A stretch of DNA of 64,000 nt from positions 310,001-374,000 of the forward strand of contig NZ_ML636802.1 of assembly GCF_006476605.1 (NCBI RefSeq), given 5' to 3'. A program made the position numbers and the translations under genes. Position 1 is the first letter of the stretch, and the number at the start of each line of letters is the position of its first letter. The DNA is from Brucella gallinifaecis. Its GTDB lineage: Bacteria > Pseudomonadota > Alphaproteobacteria > Rhizobiales > Rhizobiaceae. Positions 34,432 through 42,449 of the stretch are shown one piece after another. The notes below the pieces were generated by a model. The model was not told where the DNA came from. It saw nothing but the letters and a program-made list of their open reading frames with translations, and did no database searches.

Positions 34432-34860
34432 CTATTGTTGCAGCTTCTCCGCAGGCTTTTCCGGCTCACTGTCAAAGCTTTTTGCGATATCCATGAAACG
34501 ACGCATGAAGCGCTCCATATAGCCAAGAGATTGTTCAAACTCTGCTTCCGAAGGCAGTTTGGAGGATGCGGCGGCAGCTTCAACCGCCACACATTTATCT
34601 TCAAGCTTCTTCACACGATCCTGCAAATCGGAAATGTCATTCTCGTAAGCCTCGCGGTCTTCAGTCGCCATTTTGCAGATGAGCTGACCCTGTTGCTCAT
34701 TACAGACCGAAAGTGCGCCTGTCCGCGTATCAAAGCGGACATAGCCATTTTCAGTACCTTCAAGACGATAGCGCCCGTTTTCCTCTGCAAAAGCATTGCT
34801 TGCAACAAAGCTTAACCCAAGCATAGAAACAATCGCAATTGCACTCATTCTGCCAGCCAT
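34432..34860 (-). CDS. Periplasmic coiled-coil protein of unknown function
   Basis: 142 residues. The ATG at 34860 has a strong AGGAGG; earlier in-frame starts overlap that site. Signal peptide about 1-25 (MAGRMSAIAIVSMLGLSFVA, cut near AFA-EE). The mature part begins NGRYRLEGTENGYVRFDTRT, with two cysteines (SVCNEQQGQLIC), then a predicted coiled coil (ENDISDLQDRVKKLEDK) and a charged tail. Not recognised as a named family. Monocistronic, next to the kinase gene. Confidence 0.72.
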   Translation of the reverse strand: MAGRMSAIAIVSMLGLSFVASNAFAEENGRYRLEGTENGYVRFDTRTGALSVCNEQQGQLICKMATEDREAYENDISDLQDRVKKLEDKCVAVEAAAASSKLPSEAEFEQSLGYMERFMRRFMDIAKSFDSEPEKPAEKLQQ

Positions 34861-34964
34861 AACCGACCTCCTGTAAAGTTCACTCTGTATCATATGGGAG
34901 CTATGCAAGAAAAACGAACAAGCCATGCTTTGATTTTCAAATAAATTCAGGTTAGAGAGCGCCC

Positions 34965-35318
34965 ATGATCAAAACGACCATCTACAAGATCGCCCCGCGC
35001 GATCTCTGGGCGCAGGCGGAAGAAGCTGGCAATTTTACCGGGGCACCGGTTGATATTGCCGATGGCTATATCCATTTCTCCACCCGTGAACAGCTGCGCG
35101 AAACAGCCGCCAAACATTTTGCCGGGCAAACGGATCTGCTGCTGATAAGCGTGGATGCGGATGCTTTGGGCGATGCGCTGAAATATGAAGTCTCACGCGG
35201 CGGCGCATTGTTTCCGCATCTTTATAGCGCTCTGCCCTTATCGGCAGTGATAAAAGTCGAGCCATTGCCGCTTGACAAAAATGGTCTGCATATCTTCCCG
35301 GAGCTTGAGGGCAAATGA
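34965..35318 (+). CDS. DUF952-family protein
   Basis: 117 residues, soluble. IYKIAPRDLWAQAEEAGNF and DGYIHFSTREQLRETAAKHF are the DUF952 core, ending FPHLYSALPLSAVIKVEPL. Function not established for the family; structures resemble glutathione-S-transferase-associated or ADP-ribosyl-like folds only loosely. Its stop overlaps the pyrD ATG by 4 nt, a pairing common in Rhizobiales. Confidence 0.88.
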   Translation: MIKTTIYKIAPRDLWAQAEEAGNFTGAPVDIADGYIHFSTREQLRETAAKHFAGQTDLLLISVDADALGDALKYEVSRGGALFPHLYSALPLSAVIKVEPLPLDKNGLHIFPELEGK

Positions 35319-36409
35319 GCGGAATTTTTGAACTTTTTGGACGCCGTGCATTATTTACGCTCGACGCCGAGCAAGCGCATGCTCTGTCCATTACGGGGCT
35401 GAAAACAGGTATTGTCACCTGTAACCGCCCACATGACCCGGCTCTTTCAGTCAAGATTGCGGGTTTGCAATTCCCCAATCCGGTCGGCATGGCCGCAGGT
35501 TTTGACAAAAATGCCGAAGTGCCGGATGCACTTTTGAAAATCGGTTTTGGTTTTACAGAAGTCGGCACCATCACACCGCGCCCGCAAAGTGGAAATCCGC
35601 GTCCGCGTGTTTTTCGTCTGCCCGATGATCATGCGGTCATCAACCGTCTTGGCTTCAACAATGAAGGCCATGATGCAGCATATAAGCGCCTGTCACAGCG
35701 TGCCGGTAAAAGCGGTATTATCGGTGTGAATATCGGCGCCAACAAGGATGCTGAAGACCGCATCGCCGATTATGTTGCCGGCATTCGCAAATTCTATCAA
35801 CTGGCACGCTATTTCACGGTCAATATTTCGTCGCCCAACACACCGGGCTTGCGCAATCTGCAATCGCGCGATGCGCTGCGCGAGCTTCTTTCGCGCGTGC
35901 TTGCAGCCCGTGACGAAGAAGGCAAGATGTGTACGCTCAAACGTCCGGTTTTCCTGAAAATTGCGCCCGATCTGAGCAATGAAGAACTTGATGATATTGC
36001 AGCGGAAGCGCTTGCGCTAAAGCTTGACGGCATTATAGTTTCCAACACCACACTGTCGCGCAATGGGCTGAAAAATGCTGACAACCGCGACGAGACAGGT
36101 GGGCTTTCAGGTGTACCGCTGTTTGAACGTTCGACAATTATTCTCGCACGCATGCGTGAGCGTGTCGGTCAGGACATGCCGCTGATTGGTGTCGGCGGTA
36201 TCGATAGTGCCGAAACCGCTTTGACCAAGATCAAGGCCGGGGCTGATCTCATCCAGCTTTATACCGGCATGATCTATCGCGGACCCGGCCTTGCATCCGA
36301 CATCGTGCGTGGCCTTTCAAAAGCTGTGAAGACCGCTGGCGTGGCCAGCATTGCTGATCTGCGTGATCGCGACACCAAGGAATGGGCAGCACGGCGTCTG
36401 CCTGACTAA
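35315..36409 (+). CDS. pyrD: Dihydroorotate dehydrogenase (quinone), class 2
   Basis: 364 residues. Oxidises dihydroorotate to orotate in pyrimidine synthesis, passing electrons to membrane quinone. An N-terminal amphipathic extension (GIFELFGRRALFTLDAEQAH) marks class 2. FMN contacts: NPVGMAAGFDKNAEVP, VINRLGFNNEG. The catalytic base Ser is in NISSPNTPGLRNLQ; LIGVGGIDSAETAL and LIQLYTGMIYRGP bind FMN phosphate. Coupled to the DUF952 gene. Confidence 0.96.
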   Translation: MSGIFELFGRRALFTLDAEQAHALSITGLKTGIVTCNRPHDPALSVKIAGLQFPNPVGMAAGFDKNAEVPDALLKIGFGFTEVGTITPRPQSGNPRPRVFRLPDDHAVINRLGFNNEGHDAAYKRLSQRAGKSGIIGVNIGANKDAEDRIADYVAGIRKFYQLARYFTVNISSPNTPGLRNLQSRDALRELLSRVLAARDEEGKMCTLKRPVFLKIAPDLSNEELDDIAAEALALKLDGIIVSNTTLSRNGLKNADNRDETGGLSGVPLFERSTIILARMRERVGQDMPLIGVGGIDSAETALTKIKAGADLIQLYTGMIYRGPGLASDIVRGLSKAVKTAGVASIADLRDRDTKEWAARRLPD

Positions 36410-36419
36410 ACTTCTCTTG

Positions 36420-36467
36420 AGCATGATCTTATACCGAAAACCGGTTCCCACTTTTCGGGATCATGCT
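36420..36467. repeat. REP-like palindromic repeat, copy 2
   Basis: 48 bp with inverted ends AGCATGATC (36420-36428) and GATCATGCT (36459-36467) around CCGAAAACCGG...CCACTTTTCGG. Between the convergent pyrD and MATE genes, where it may also act as a 3' hairpin for both. Confidence 0.85.
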
Positions 36468-37819
36468 TTGAAAAATTCAGTTCTGTATCTGCGCGGCAGC
36501 AGCGCCAGAAGCGTGATGCCGCGGATCGATAAAAACAGATTGATTGCCAGCCAAAGCCCGTGATTTCCCATTGTGGGCTTTAGCGCATAAAGAACCGCCA
36601 AAAAGAAAAGCAGTGACAGGAACATCATATTGCGCATGTCACGCGACCAGGTTGCGCCAATATAGACCCCATCCATATGGAAGGCGAGCAGACCGGTCAG
36701 CCCTGTCAGTGCGGCCCATGGCAAATATCTGATCGCCTGATCACGCACATCTTCGGCCTTTGACAAAAGACCGATGATCGCATCACCAAAAACAAGCAGA
36801 ATCAGCGCAATCGCGGCTGACATGACCAGCCCCCAGAGGAAGGTAAGCTTCGCACCGCGCACGAAAGCCGGGCTGTAGCGTGCACCAACCGAGCGACCGA
36901 TGATCTGTTCAACTGCGGCCGCCATTCCATCAAGAAAAAAGCCGCAAATGAGGAAGAAATTCATCAAAACAGCATTGGCCGCAAGTGTTACCGGTCCCAG
37001 CTCGGCCCCGGCACGGGTGAAATAGGCAAAGGCAGTCAAAAGCAGGATTGAGCGGATCATGATATCGCGATTGAGCGCAATCATCCGCACAATGCCTGCC
37101 TTTTGCAAAATCTGCTTTACGTCAGGGTGGCGTCCGGTCTGTTTATGAAAATGCCGCATGACAAGGAAAAGACCGATAATGGCGGCCACTGTTTCGCCAG
37201 TCACCGTTGCCCATGCAACACCGGCCACACCCCAGCCCAGTTCCAGCCCCAGCACGATGCACAACACAATATTAATGCCATTGATCAACACCTGAAGGCT
37301 GAGACCTAAAATGCCCTGCCCGCGCCCAAGCAACAGACCCAGCACCGAATAATTGATCAAGGCCACGGGAGCCGAAAGCATACGGATCGACACATAAGTG
37401 ACCATTGCTGCCTGGGTCGCCGGGGTCGGATGGATAAAGTCCGATGCAATTTTCAAAACCAGCGGCAGGCTCAAAATCATCAGAAGACCGGCAGCAATGG
37501 CAATGACAATTGCCCGCCAGAAAATGGCCTGTTCTTCGGCCTTGTCATCCGCGCCCATCGCCTGCGCGACAAGGCCGGTGGTGCCTGAACGCAGAAAACT
37601 GAACATGGTCAGCAAAAAATCAAACACCAGTGCACCAATGGCAAGACCGCCAATCAGCTCCGCCTGCCCCATCTGACCAACCACGCCCATATCCACCAGC
37701 CCCAGCAAAGGCGTGGTAACGGATGCGAGCGTCATCGGCACGGCGATCATCATCACCATGCGGTTGGTCACTTCAAATGGTCTGGAAACAATGCTCTTAT
37801 CGTGCAGCATGTGATCCAT
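36461..37819 (-). CDS. MATE-family efflux protein (DinF-like)
   Basis: 452 residues, 12 predicted helices, two MatE domains. Typical start of repeat 1 is MIAVPMTLASVTTPLLGLVD with DMGVVGQMG; the DinF subgroup is suggested by GLVAQAMGADDKAEEQAIFW. Exports unknown small molecules. The ATG at 37819 has GGGA upstream; the frame could begin at a TTG at 37837. Distinct from the first MATE gene at 9986, which is of NorM type. Confidence 0.89.
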   Translation of the reverse strand: MDHMLHDKSIVSRPFEVTNRMVMMIAVPMTLASVTTPLLGLVDMGVVGQMGQAELIGGLAIGALVFDFLLTMFSFLRSGTTGLVAQAMGADDKAEEQAIFWRAIVIAIAAGLLMILSLPLVLKIASDFIHPTPATQAAMVTYVSIRMLSAPVALINYSVLGLLLGRGQGILGLSLQVLINGINIVLCIVLGLELGWGVAGVAWATVTGETVAAIIGLFLVMRHFHKQTGRHPDVKQILQKAGIVRMIALNRDIMIRSILLLTAFAYFTRAGAELGPVTLAANAVLMNFFLICGFFLDGMAAAVEQIIGRSVGARYSPAFVRGAKLTFLWGLVMSAAIALILLVFGDAIIGLLSKAEDVRDQAIRYLPWAALTGLTGLLAFHMDGVYIGATWSRDMRNMMFLSLLFFLAVLYALKPTMGNHGLWLAINLFLSIRGITLLALLPRRYRTEFFKA

Positions 37820-37944
37820 AACTTTCCCGATATTCAAACAAGATAAAGGAAAGCTCTATGCTGGAATCATTTCAAACAACAGAAAATTCGGCCACCCTAT
37901 TGTCGCAGGTCTGACAGCATTGTGTCTGGAGAATAATCGATAGA

Positions 37945-38337
37945 TTACACAGTTGGTATGCGTGCAATTACCTTGATCTCGAAGTCAAAACCGGCAAGCC
38001 AGTTTACACCGACCGCGGTCCAGTTTGGGTAAGGCTGTTCGGGAAACATACGCGCCTTGACCTCCATGATTTGCGCAAACTGGTTTTCAGGGTCGGTATG
38101 GAATGTGGTCACATCAACAATGTCGTCAAAATTGCAGCCTGCCGCCGCCAAAACATTTCGCAGATTATCAAATGCCCGCTCAAGCTGAGCCTTGAATTCA
38201 GGCTCGGGAGAGCCGTCTTCACGACTGCCGACCTGACCAGAGACGAAAAGAAGATCGCCGGAGCGAATAGCAGCAGAATAACCATTTTGTTGATAGAGGT
38301 CCTGACGACCATCAGGAAATATTGCAGTGCGGGTCAT
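37945..38337 (-). CDS. RidA/YjgF-family protein
   Basis: 130 residues. MTRTAIFPDGRQDLYQQNGY start, SAAIRSGDLLFVSGQVG strand, and the C-terminal YPNWTAVGVNWLAGFDFEIKV-IARIP typical of RidA-like members; the canonical R in the active cleft (usually RxxVxV) is not clear here, so it may not be a true enamine deaminase. AAAGGA 6 nt before the ATG. The next gene in the other direction is a TetR regulator, and two operators lie between them, so this gene is the likely target. Confidence 0.88.
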   Translation of the reverse strand: MTRTAIFPDGRQDLYQQNGYSAAIRSGDLLFVSGQVGSREDGSPEPEFKAQLERAFDNLRNVLAAAGCNFDDIVDVTTFHTDPENQFAQIMEVKARMFPEQPYPNWTAVGVNWLAGFDFEIKVIARIPTV

Positions 38338-38382
38338 AAAACATCCTTTCGCCGTGCAGCTTTTATCTGGCTGACAAGTTTG

Positions 38383-38423
38383 ATATACGTGACGTATGTA
38401 TATTTCACATACGCTACGTATGT
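38383..38423. promoter_or_regulatory. Two tandem TetR-type operators
   Basis: Site 1: ATATACG-TGA-CGTATGT (38383-38399). Site 2: ACATACG-CTA-CGTATGT (38407-38423), a perfect 7-3-7 palindrome. The centres are 24 bp apart, between the RidA-like gene (start 38337) and the TetR gene (start 38441). This spacing would allow two dimers to bind and repress both promoters. Confidence 0.85.
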
Positions 38424-38440
38424 CAATGCCGGAGATTTGC

Positions 38441-39040
38441 ATGCCGCCAAAACCTCGCGCCGAAACCATGCTGGAAAACCGCAAGCTGCTGCTGGCGGCA
38501 GCAAGGAAAGCATTTGCCGATAAAGGGTTTGCGGCTGCATCCATGGATGATCTGACTGCCGAAGCGGGGCTTACGCGCGGTGCGCTTTATCACAGCTTTG
38601 GTGACAAAAAAGGACTGCTGGCTGCCGTCGTTGCCCAGATTGATGGGGAAATGGCGGCTCGCGCCAAGGAAGCAGCATCCGTTAAAAACGACCCGTGGGA
38701 TGCGCTGATGACGGAAGCCGTCACCTATATAAAAATGGCACTCGAACCAGAAGTTCAGCGGATTGTCCTGCTCGACGGTCCGGCTTTTCTTGGCGACCCT
38801 TCGCAATGGCCGAGCCAGAATGCCTGTCTTGATGTCACACGCAAAACGGTTGGGGTGCTGATTGCCGAGGGCGTTCTGAAACCCGTTGATGTGGATGCCG
38901 CCGCACGTCTTTTAAGTGGTGCTGCACTCAATGCAGCACTTTGGGTTGCAGCAAGTGACAGCCCGGCATCTGCTCTCAAGAAAGCTGTCGATGTGTTTGA
39001 GCATCTGGCTTCCGGGCTTCTCGCTGAAAAAAGGATTTAA
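38441..39040 (+). CDS. TetR-family repressor
   Basis: 199 residues. HTH about 10-60: KLLLAAARKAFADKGFAAAS and LTAEAGLTRGALYHSFGDKK. The C-terminal ligand domain (TetR_C type) ends in LASGLLAEKRI. ATG at 38441 follows GGAG; earlier in-frame ATGs (38396, 38426) fall in the operators. Probably autoregulated and controlling the RidA-like gene. Convergent with the next gene, with which it overlaps by 4 nt. Confidence 0.9.
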   Translation: MPPKPRAETMLENRKLLLAAARKAFADKGFAAASMDDLTAEAGLTRGALYHSFGDKKGLLAAVVAQIDGEMAARAKEAASVKNDPWDALMTEAVTYIKMALEPEVQRIVLLDGPAFLGDPSQWPSQNACLDVTRKTVGVLIAEGVLKPVDVDAAARLLSGAALNAALWVAASDSPASALKKAVDVFEHLASGLLAEKRI

Positions 39041-39522
39041 AGCCCAAGCATCATTGCCCAATAGAGACGGCGCGGATTGTTCTCAGGCGTGGCCCATGCC
39101 AGCCCGTAATGATGAAAGGTTGGATCAAGCATGTTTTTGCGATGCCCCGGCGATTTCATCCAGGCATCAAAAACAGCCTTCGTGTCAGGCTGCCCGACAG
39201 CAACATTTTCCGCAGCAGGACCACGAATGCCGGCCTGTTTAAGCCGCGAGACAAAACCATTGCCCCAGCCGACCGAGTGGCCGATCTTGCCATAGCTTGC
39301 CATGCGCCGTGCCTGATAAAGCGCTGCCTGTTCAAGCTTGCTATCAGTTGCCATCAAAGGAAGGCCATTTGCCTTGCGGATCTGGTTAAACAATGCCGTT
39401 GTATCCACATCTCCAGAAGCAGCCTGGGCAAAGACCTTCGGCAAAACAGCATAGGTGAGAGCACCACCGGCGAGGATCATAAAACCACGCCGGGACAGAG
39501 TGAAACCATTAGTCTGCTGCAT
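39037..39522 (-). CDS. CAP/SCP-domain protein with Tat-type signal
   Basis: 161 residues. The N-terminus has SRRGFMILAGGALTYAVLPK, a twin-arginine signal, cut near VFAQA. The CAP domain (about 40-161) has LFNQIRKANGLPLM, GHSVGWGNGFVSRL, and AENVAVGQPDTKAVFDAWMK followed by SPGHRKNMLDP. These give the CAP tetrad positions (His near 82, Glu near 103, His near 127), as in the YkwD family. Secreted, function unknown. Confidence 0.88.
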   Translation of the reverse strand: MQQTNGFTLSRRGFMILAGGALTYAVLPKVFAQAASGDVDTTALFNQIRKANGLPLMATDSKLEQAALYQARRMASYGKIGHSVGWGNGFVSRLKQAGIRGPAAENVAVGQPDTKAVFDAWMKSPGHRKNMLDPTFHHYGLAWATPENNPRRLYWAMMLGL

Positions 39523-39552
39523 TTGTCGTGATCCCGAAGTGCTTTCTCAGTT

Positions 39553-39599
39553 ACGCATTATCCTACGCAAAACCGCTTCGCACTTTTACTGGAAATGCT
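39553..39599. repeat. REP-like palindromic repeat, copy 3 (variant)
   Basis: Second sub-type: ACGCATTATCC...GCAAAACCGCTTCGCAC...GGAAATGCT. Between two same-strand genes, 2 bp from the stop of the small membrane gene at 39601. Confidence 0.78.
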
Positions 39600-39600
39600 C

Positions 39601-39867
39601 TTACTTGCGATAGCTGAGGATTCGGAGCAAAATAAAGACTGGAATAACCACGGCAGCGCCGAGGATCAGATAATCAGCAAAACCTGCAATTGCCGAGAAG
39701 CCCATATTCCACAGGCGCAGGACAAAATCACGGATGCCATAGAGAATATCATAGGGCGTCCAGTGGAACGCGCTCATTAGCACGCCAACCACCAGCGAGA
39801 TCAGCACAAGCTTGATCAGTACGCGCGCTGGCGTATCGCCAAGAAAACGGTTTACACCATCAGACAT
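39601..39867 (-). CDS. Small integral membrane protein (DUF6460-like)
   Basis: 88 residues, two or three hydrophobic segments: VLIKLVLISLVVGVLMSAF and LILGAAVVIPVFILLRIL, with an FLGDTPARV start region. Similar proteins are widespread in Rhizobiales as conserved hypotheticals. The ATG at 39867 has GGAG 7 nt before it. Confidence 0.8.
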   Translation of the reverse strand: MSDGVNRFLGDTPARVLIKLVLISLVVGVLMSAFHWTPYDILYGIRDFVLRLWNMGFSAIAGFADYLILGAAVVIPVFILLRILSYRK

Positions 39868-39940
39868 GCAAATCTCCAGTATCAAAACATGCTTTGGAAA
39901 ATAGGGGGTCGGTGCGGATTTCGCAAGTTATCTGATGCGT

Positions 39941-40939
39941 TCAATGCTGCTTACGATATTCACGCGGCGGTTTTTGCTTCTGACGAACAAAGGAGCGGTT
40001 CATACTGCGCGTATCGGTAAAGCCACTGGCGACAGCCACTTCCAGCAATGAAAGGCCCGTTTCAGACAGTAATTCACGCGCTTTCTTGACCCGCAATTCT
40101 TCACGCACCTCAAATGCCGTGCGACCCAAGCCCAAGCGAAAACCGCGTTCCATCTGGCGCACAGAGATGCCAAGCCTGCGAGCCACATCGATCATCGGCA
40201 CCGGCTCTTCCAGTGTTTCCTCAAAAATGCGGATTGCCTTGCGGATCATTGGCGAACGCACACCGTTGAAACTCAGTGCCGGTTGTTCCGAACGCACCAG
40301 CTCATAAGGAATCATCAATATGGAAGCGCTTTTGCGTGCCAGTTCCTCGGAAATCTCGTGCTGGATGATAGACAAAGACAGGGATGCCGCCCCCAGACCG
40401 CCTGCACAGGTAAAATGCCGGCCACTGCGATGAAACAGACTGGTCGTATCAGCAAAATAGCCGTCAAAAAGATCGATAAAATCGTCGCGGTGAAACCAGC
40501 TGACACAACAATTGCGATCATCAAGCAATTGTGCCTCAGCCAGCAGAAAAGCCGCAGTACAAAGACCGACCACCGTCTTACCGCGCTTGTCGGCACGCTT
40601 GATAAGATCGATCAAGGCCTGCTGACGCGGACGATATTGCTTGAGAACACCACCGACAATGGCCACATAATCGCAATCATCAAGTGCACCAATCGGCGCG
40701 GTCGGCTCAATCACCATGCCGGAGCTGGATGTCACCGGATCGCCCGAGAGCGTGCAAATCTTCCATGCACATCTGATCTGGCGGCTTTTATCACGATCAT
40801 CGGCTGCAAGGCGAAACGGATCAAGAAACAGGCTGAGGGCCGTGAGCGTAAAGCCCGGCAATGCAACGATGCCCACAGACAGACGACGCGCTGGCGTGTC
40901 TGCCGCAATTTCGCGCATTTCATCTTTCCCGTTTTTCAC
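39941..40939 (-). CDS. GlxA-family (DJ-1/PfpI + AraC) transcriptional regulator
   Basis: About 332 residues. N-terminal DJ-1/PfpI amidase-like domain (SVGIVALPGFTLTALSLFLD; KTVVGLCTAAFLLAEAQLLD, where Cys occupies the nucleophile elbow) and C-terminal AraC double HTH (ISVRQMERGFRLGLGRTAFE; VAVASGFTDTRSMNRSFVRQ). Regulators of this kind often control amino-acid or betaine catabolism; target unknown here. A GTG at 40939 with GGAGG 8-9 nt upstream is the preferred start; ATG at 40918 is an alternative. Confidence 0.87.
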   Translation of the reverse strand: MKNGKDEMREIAADTPARRLSVGIVALPGFTLTALSLFLDPFRLAADDRDKSRQIRCAWKICTLSGDPVTSSSGMVIEPTAPIGALDDCDYVAIVGGVLKQYRPRQQALIDLIKRADKRGKTVVGLCTAAFLLAEAQLLDDRNCCVSWFHRDDFIDLFDGYFADTTSLFHRSGRHFTCAGGLGAASLSLSIIQHEISEELARKSASILMIPYELVRSEQPALSFNGVRSPMIRKAIRIFEETLEEPVPMIDVARRLGISVRQMERGFRLGLGRTAFEVREELRVKKARELLSETGLSLLEVAVASGFTDTRSMNRSFVRQKQKPPREYRKQH

Positions 40940-40996
40940 CAAAGCAATCCTCCACCTGTTCCCTATTTTATAGAGACGGATCCGGGAAGGATGCAA

Positions 40997-42088
40997 TCAC
41001 CTGAAATGTTTGGAGAGCTTGAGCTGCTGCGCCTGATAGTTGGACCCAAGATCAAGACCATAAAGTGCCTTCGGACGATTCAACATATGCTCATAAACAA
41101 GGCGACCGACAATCTGCCCATGTTCAAGAATGAACGGGACTTCATGACTGCGCACTTCCAGAACCGCACGGCTCCCCGTACCACCAGCAAGACTATGGCC
41201 GAAGCCCGGATCAAAGAAGCCTGCATAATGCACACGAAACTCACCGACCAGCGGGTCAAAAGGCGTCATTTCAGCCGCATATAGCGGCGGAACATGCACC
41301 GCCTCGCGCGAAACAAGGATATAGAACTCATCCGGGTCGAGCACCAGTTCACGCGAACCACGATCATAAATCGGTTCCCAGAAATCGAGAACATCATGTG
41401 CTGAACGCTTGTCAACATCGACAACTGCCGTATGGTGCTTGCCGCGATAACCGATCAGCCGGTCTTCGCCGCCCGAAAGATCGACCGAAAGCGCAATACC
41501 GCCGCCGGAAATATTCGGCTGCTCTGCTGCGACCAGCGTTTCATTATCATGCAGGAGCGTCAGTTCTGCTTCGCTCAACTGCGCACGACCCTTGCGGAAA
41601 CGGATCTGCGACAGGCGCGAGCCGGTGCGGGCGACAATCGGGAAAGTGCGTGGGCTGACTTCAAGATAAAGCGGACCATTATAACCGGCTGGCACCTTGT
41701 CAAATTCCTGCGCGCCATCGGCAATGACACGGGTGAAAATATCAAGGCGGCCAGTTGAACTTTTCGGATTGGCGGAAGCTGACAATTCCGCTGACAGTGC
41801 CAGGCTTTCAAGCAAAGGCACAATATAGACACAGCCGGTTTCCAGCACGGCGCCCTGGCTCAAATCAATCTCGTGGAGTTTCAGGCGTTCCAGCTTGTCG
41901 ATGACAGGGGTTCCCGGACCCGGCATGAAGGAAGCCCGTACACGATAGGCTTTCGCTCCCAGTCGCAAATCAAGGCTTGCAGGCTGAATCTGGTCAACAT
42001 CCAGCGATTGTTGAGATTTGAGCAAACCGCTTTCAAAGAGCGCTGCAATATCCGCATCTGCCAGAATTCCTGCGTCCCTCTGCGTCAT
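40997..42088 (-). CDS. dcd: 2'-deoxycytidine 5'-triphosphate deaminase, long form
   Basis: 363 residues, about twice the usual Dcd (about 190) and matching the alphaproteobacterial long form, which looks like two dUTPase-fold modules in one chain. N-terminal IQPASLDLRLGAKAYRVRAS, FTRVIADGAQEFDKVPAGYN; C-terminal DPLVGEFRVHYAGFFDPGFG, RAVLEVRSHEVPFILEHGQI. Makes dUTP from dCTP for dTTP synthesis. The first codon in the open frame is a TTG; the ATG at 42088 has GGAG 9 nt upstream. Lies 57 nt before the GlxA-type gene. Confidence 0.9.
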   Translation of the reverse strand: MTQRDAGILADADIAALFESGLLKSQQSLDVDQIQPASLDLRLGAKAYRVRASFMPGPGTPVIDKLERLKLHEIDLSQGAVLETGCVYIVPLLESLALSAELSASANPKSSTGRLDIFTRVIADGAQEFDKVPAGYNGPLYLEVSPRTFPIVARTGSRLSQIRFRKGRAQLSEAELTLLHDNETLVAAEQPNISGGGIALSVDLSGGEDRLIGYRGKHHTAVVDVDKRSAHDVLDFWEPIYDRGSRELVLDPDEFYILVSREAVHVPPLYAAEMTPFDPLVGEFRVHYAGFFDPGFGHSLAGGTGSRAVLEVRSHEVPFILEHGQIVGRLVYEHMLNRPKALYGLDLGSNYQAQQLKLSKHFR

Positions 42089-42290
42089 GCCACTCAACTC
42101 CGTGAATTACTTAAAATCGGTCTAAGACCTTTGACTGCTCAAAGCCCCGCTGCCAAGCCCTCAAAGCCCATAGTTTGCGGGTTTTCCGCAAGAAACAAAG
42201 CGGATCAGCCCTTCACAGGTCACGCTTTTCATGAAAACTGATCTTTCAAGCATTGACGACCCCGCTCAAGAGGCATAAGGAAAAAGCGTT

Positions 42291-42343
42291 CCGTGGTGAT
42301 TTGGCCGGCCGGCTTGCAGCCACGTTAAAGAATTCGCTAAAAT
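42291..42343 (+). promoter_or_regulatory. SAM-II riboswitch
   Basis: The CGTGGTGATTTGG segment, the short CCGGCCGG stem and the CTTGCAGCCACGTTAAA segment, followed by TTCGCTAAAA, match the SAM-II (metA-type) consensus: P1 GTGG/CCAC plus the conserved A-rich pseudoknot arm. Lies about 107-160 nt upstream of the metZ start and directly before a terminator. Senses S-adenosylmethionine. Confidence 0.96.
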
Positions 42344-42370
42344 AAGGCCGCGGTTCGTAACCGGCCTTTT
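42344..42370 (+). terminator. Terminator of the SAM-II switch
   Basis: AAGGCC-G-CGGTT (about 42344-42355) pairs with AACCGGCCTT (about 42359-42368), with a small bulge, then TTTTG. It would stop transcription before metZ; the switch may also act on translation. Confidence 0.78.
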
Positions 42371-42449
42371 GCGTGTTCGCAGGGCCGGTTTTTTATTGGC
42401 CGCCGAGGCAATCCGCCCCGGCCGACCAGCTTTCGACAGGTTGGATAAA

